NCBI RefSeq assembly: GCF_003148905.1
Contig: NZ_QGHC01000003.1
Location: 310,001-374,000, forward strand
Source: Fulvimonas soli
GTDB lineage: Bacteria; Pseudomonadota; Gammaproteobacteria; Xanthomonadales; Rhodanobacteraceae
Reading direction: 5' to 3'
Length of the DNA stretch: 64,000 bases
The position numbers and the translations under genes are program-made. Positions within the stretch are counted from its first letter, which is position 1. Every line of letters begins with the position of its first letter. Shown in pieces: positions 62,241 to 64,000 of this stretch. Below the pieces are notes generated by a model that was not told the DNA's origin, did no database searches, and saw nothing but the letters and a program-made list of their open reading frames with translations.

Positions 62241-63511
62241 TCCGATCGGGCAGGTCCGCGAGCGGCCCGGCCGCCCGCTTCCTCCGGGAGAAACGTCCGC
62301 TCCCGCTCGCCTGGCTCTGCCTGCTGCTCCTGGCCCTGCTCGCCGGCGCGCCCGCCCGCGCCGGCGTCGCCGACGCGCCCGGCGAGGACCTGGAAGTGGC
62401 GCTGGTCACCTACGGCCCCGGCGACACCTACTGGGAGCGCTTCGGCCACGACGCCATCGAGCTGCGCGACCGCCGCAGCGGCGAGGCGGTGAACTTCAAC
62501 TACGGCGTGTTCGACTTCGACGAGCGCGGCTTCCTGCTCAACTTCGCCCGCGGCCGCATGCACTACCTGATGGATGCGGCGCCCACCGACGAGGACGAGT
62601 CCTACTACCGCGGCGCCGGCCGCTCGATCGTCCGCCAGCGGCTCGCGCTCGCGCCCGCGCAGGCGGCGGCCCTGCGCGACTTCCTGCTGTGGAACCTGCG
62701 CCCGGAAAACGCGCGCTACGACTACGACTACTACGTCGACAACTGCACCACCCGCGTGCGCGACGCGCTCGACCGCGCGCTGGGCGGCGCGCTCAAGGCG
62801 CAACTCGCGGCGCGCCCGGCCGGCATGACCTACCGCCAGCAGACCGACCGCCTGATGCGCGCGCAGCCCTGGCTGATGCTGCTGCTCGACCTGGGCCTCG
62901 GCCCCTATGCCGACCAGCCGCTACACGCCTGGCAGGAGAGCTTCCTGCCGATGGTGCTGCAGCGCGAGCTGCGCGCGGTGCGCGTCCCGGACGGCCAAGG
63001 CGGCACGCAACCGCTGGTGGCGGCGGAACGGGAGCTCTCGCCCAACCGGCTCGACGCCCCGCCCGCCGCCGCCCCCGACCTGCGCCCGCCGCTGGCGCTG
63101 GCCGGCCTGGCCCTGGCCGCGCTGCTGCTGGCCTGCCGGCGCTACTGGCCGGCCGGCTTCGCCGTGCTCGGCACCGCCTACCTGCTGGCGGCCGGCCTGG
63201 TCGGCCTGCTGCTGCTCGTCCTGTGGACCCTGACCACCCACCACTCGGCCTGGGCCAACGCCAACGCGCTGCTGTTCAGCCCGCTCGCCTTCCTGCTGCT
63301 GCGCGCCCCCTGGCGCCTGCGCCGCGGCCCGCCCCCCTCGCGCCTGGCGCAGAACGCCATGCTGCTGCAGCTGCTCGCCGCACTGGCCGCCGTGCTGCTG
63401 CACCTGCTGCCCGGCACCGTGCAGCAGAACCAGCCCTGGCTGATGTTCGCATTGCCAATATGGCTTGTAGTGGCTTGGCACATGAGAAGCATCACATCGG
63501 CGGCGATGTGA
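62234..63511 (+). CDS. DUF4105 membrane protein
   Basis: About 425 residues. An N-terminal signal/anchor (LPLAWLCLLLLALLAGAPARA) is followed by the DUF4105 domain (about 45-190: PGDTYWERFGHDAIELRDR, VNFNYGVFDFDERGFLLNFA, YDYDYYVDNCTTRVRDALDR with NC dyad typical of NlpC/P60-like folds). Five C-terminal transmembrane helices complete it. Function is not established. The start is uncertain: ATG 62234 lies in a repeat and ATG 62174 overlaps ybeX. The last ~20 codons (from about 63450) have low GC, unlike the rest. Confidence 0.82.
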   Translation: MRVRSGRSASGPAARFLREKRPLPLAWLCLLLLALLAGAPARAGVADAPGEDLEVALVTYGPGDTYWERFGHDAIELRDRRSGEAVNFNYGVFDFDERGFLLNFARGRMHYLMDAAPTDEDESYYRGAGRSIVRQRLALAPAQAAALRDFLLWNLRPENARYDYDYYVDNCTTRVRDALDRALGGALKAQLAARPAGMTYRQQTDRLMRAQPWLMLLLDLGLGPYADQPLHAWQESFLPMVLQRELRAVRVPDGQGGTQPLVAAERELSPNRLDAPPAAAPDLRPPLALAGLALAALLLACRRYWPAGFAVLGTAYLLAAGLVGLLLLVLWTLTTHHSAWANANALLFSPLAFLLLRAPWRLRRGPPPSRLAQNAMLLQLLAALAAVLLHLLPGTVQQNQPWLMFALPIWLVVAWHMRSITSAAM

Positions 63512-63575
63512 CATATATCGACATTCATGCGTCGACATCGAAACATCAAATATCTGGTTTACAGGGGAAAGAGGA

Positions 63576-64000
63576 ATGTACGGCTCGCTTGCGGACGCAA
63601 CATCCAGGACATCAGGTATCAAGCTTCATTACATCGTCGCGATCGCTTCGATAATAGTGATCGCAATTGCCTACTGGCCTGTGCTCCATGCCCAATTCGT
63701 TTGGGACGACATCCTTGATTTCGTGGATATGGGGTGGCTGACGCACGGTGATGGCTGGAAGCACTACATCTTCCGTGACTTCAATTACTGGAAAAATTAC
63801 TTCAGGCCTCTGGTTGTAGCGCTTTTTACACTGCAAGTGCGACTGTTTGATGTTGCACCGGAACCCATGCATGCCGTATCGCTCGGAATGCATCTCATCG
63901 ACACGACACTGGTTGGCCTATTGGCATGGCGCAGTAGCCAATTTGGCCTATCTTACCGGCAAAGGTTGTTTCCACTCGCAGCGGCGATGCTTTTTTATGG
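63576..64000 (+). CDS. GT-C-type membrane glycosyltransferase-like protein, partial (5' end only)
   Basis: 141 N-terminal residues run off the right edge without a stop. A first transmembrane helix (YIVAIASIIVIAIAYWPVL) precedes HAQFVWDDILDF, an acidic DD motif in the first periplasmic loop as in GT-C transferases (GT39/PMT and TMTC-like). NYFRPLVVALFTLQVRLFD and further helices follow. Such enzymes move sugars from polyprenyl-phosphate donors to lipid or protein. GGGGAAAGAGG gives a strong ribosome site. GC is about 50 %, far below the rest of the window, indicating horizontally acquired surface-glycan DNA. Confidence 0.72.
   Translation, partial: MYGSLADATSRTSGIKLHYIVAIASIIVIAIAYWPVLHAQFVWDDILDFVDMGWLTHGDGWKHYIFRDFNYWKNYFRPLVVALFTLQVRLFDVAPEPMHAVSLGMHLIDTTLVGLLAWRSSQFGLSYRQRLFPLAAAMLFY

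Overview
The window looks like a chromosomal segment of a high-GC gammaproteobacterium of the order Lysobacterales (Xanthomonadales), probably the Rhodanobacteraceae or Lysobacteraceae. The evidence is GC near 70 % with strong GC3 bias, the block thrS-infC-rpmI-rplT-pheS-pheT-ihfA-merR, petABC-sspA-sspB, ybeZ-ybeY-ybeX, two large Oar-type TonB-dependent receptors, and many short palindromic intergenic repeats of the kind common in this order. I see no prophage, insertion sequence, CRISPR array or rRNA operon. Most of the window is core genome.

Layout. 1-3630 (minus): ABC exporter operon with two overlapping NarL-type histidine kinases. 3910-9845 (plus): class-III aminotransferase, PsiF-like protein, upp, large secreted nuclease. 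9984-14255: proline iminopeptidase, a D-2-hydroxyglutarate dehydrogenase-like flavoprotein and divergent serA. 14491-17514: TonB receptor. 17912-26232 (minus): tRNA-Pro, then the translation operon thrS to merR. 26291-33518: UDP-glucuronate epimerase, hemJ, outer-membrane protein, tRNA-Val, uvrB, an orphan pseudopilin, tRNA-Asn, ppnN. 33674-40818 (minus): second TonB receptor, OlsF-like acyltransferase, MarC, SDR-grxD. 40931-47397: sodB, purEK, Trm112-like, DUF1631-nadC, DUF3301. 47528-51298 (minus): petABC-sspAB. 51484-55648: DegS-like protease, lytic transglycosylase, miaB. 55659-59378 (minus): TetR-controlled YbhGFS-like exporter. 59516-63511: ybeZ-ybeY-ybeX and a DUF4105 protein. From about 63450 the base composition drops abruptly and a GT-C-type membrane glycosyltransferase begins and runs off the end.

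The most interesting regulatory signal lies upstream of thrS. It consists of a promoter, an 8-codon reading frame with three threonine codons, and two mutually exclusive RNA hairpins, one of them a good intrinsic terminator. Together these read as a classic ribosome-mediated attenuator for threonyl-tRNA synthetase. Other points are a non-canonical AUC start for infC, intrinsic terminators and inverted repeats lodged inside the translation operon, and a dispersed REPIN-like family (four paired copies and one half copy). A heptamer repeat has lengthened the 3' end of ybeZ and the 5' end of ybeY, and divergent serA and dehydrogenase genes suggest coupled serine synthesis.
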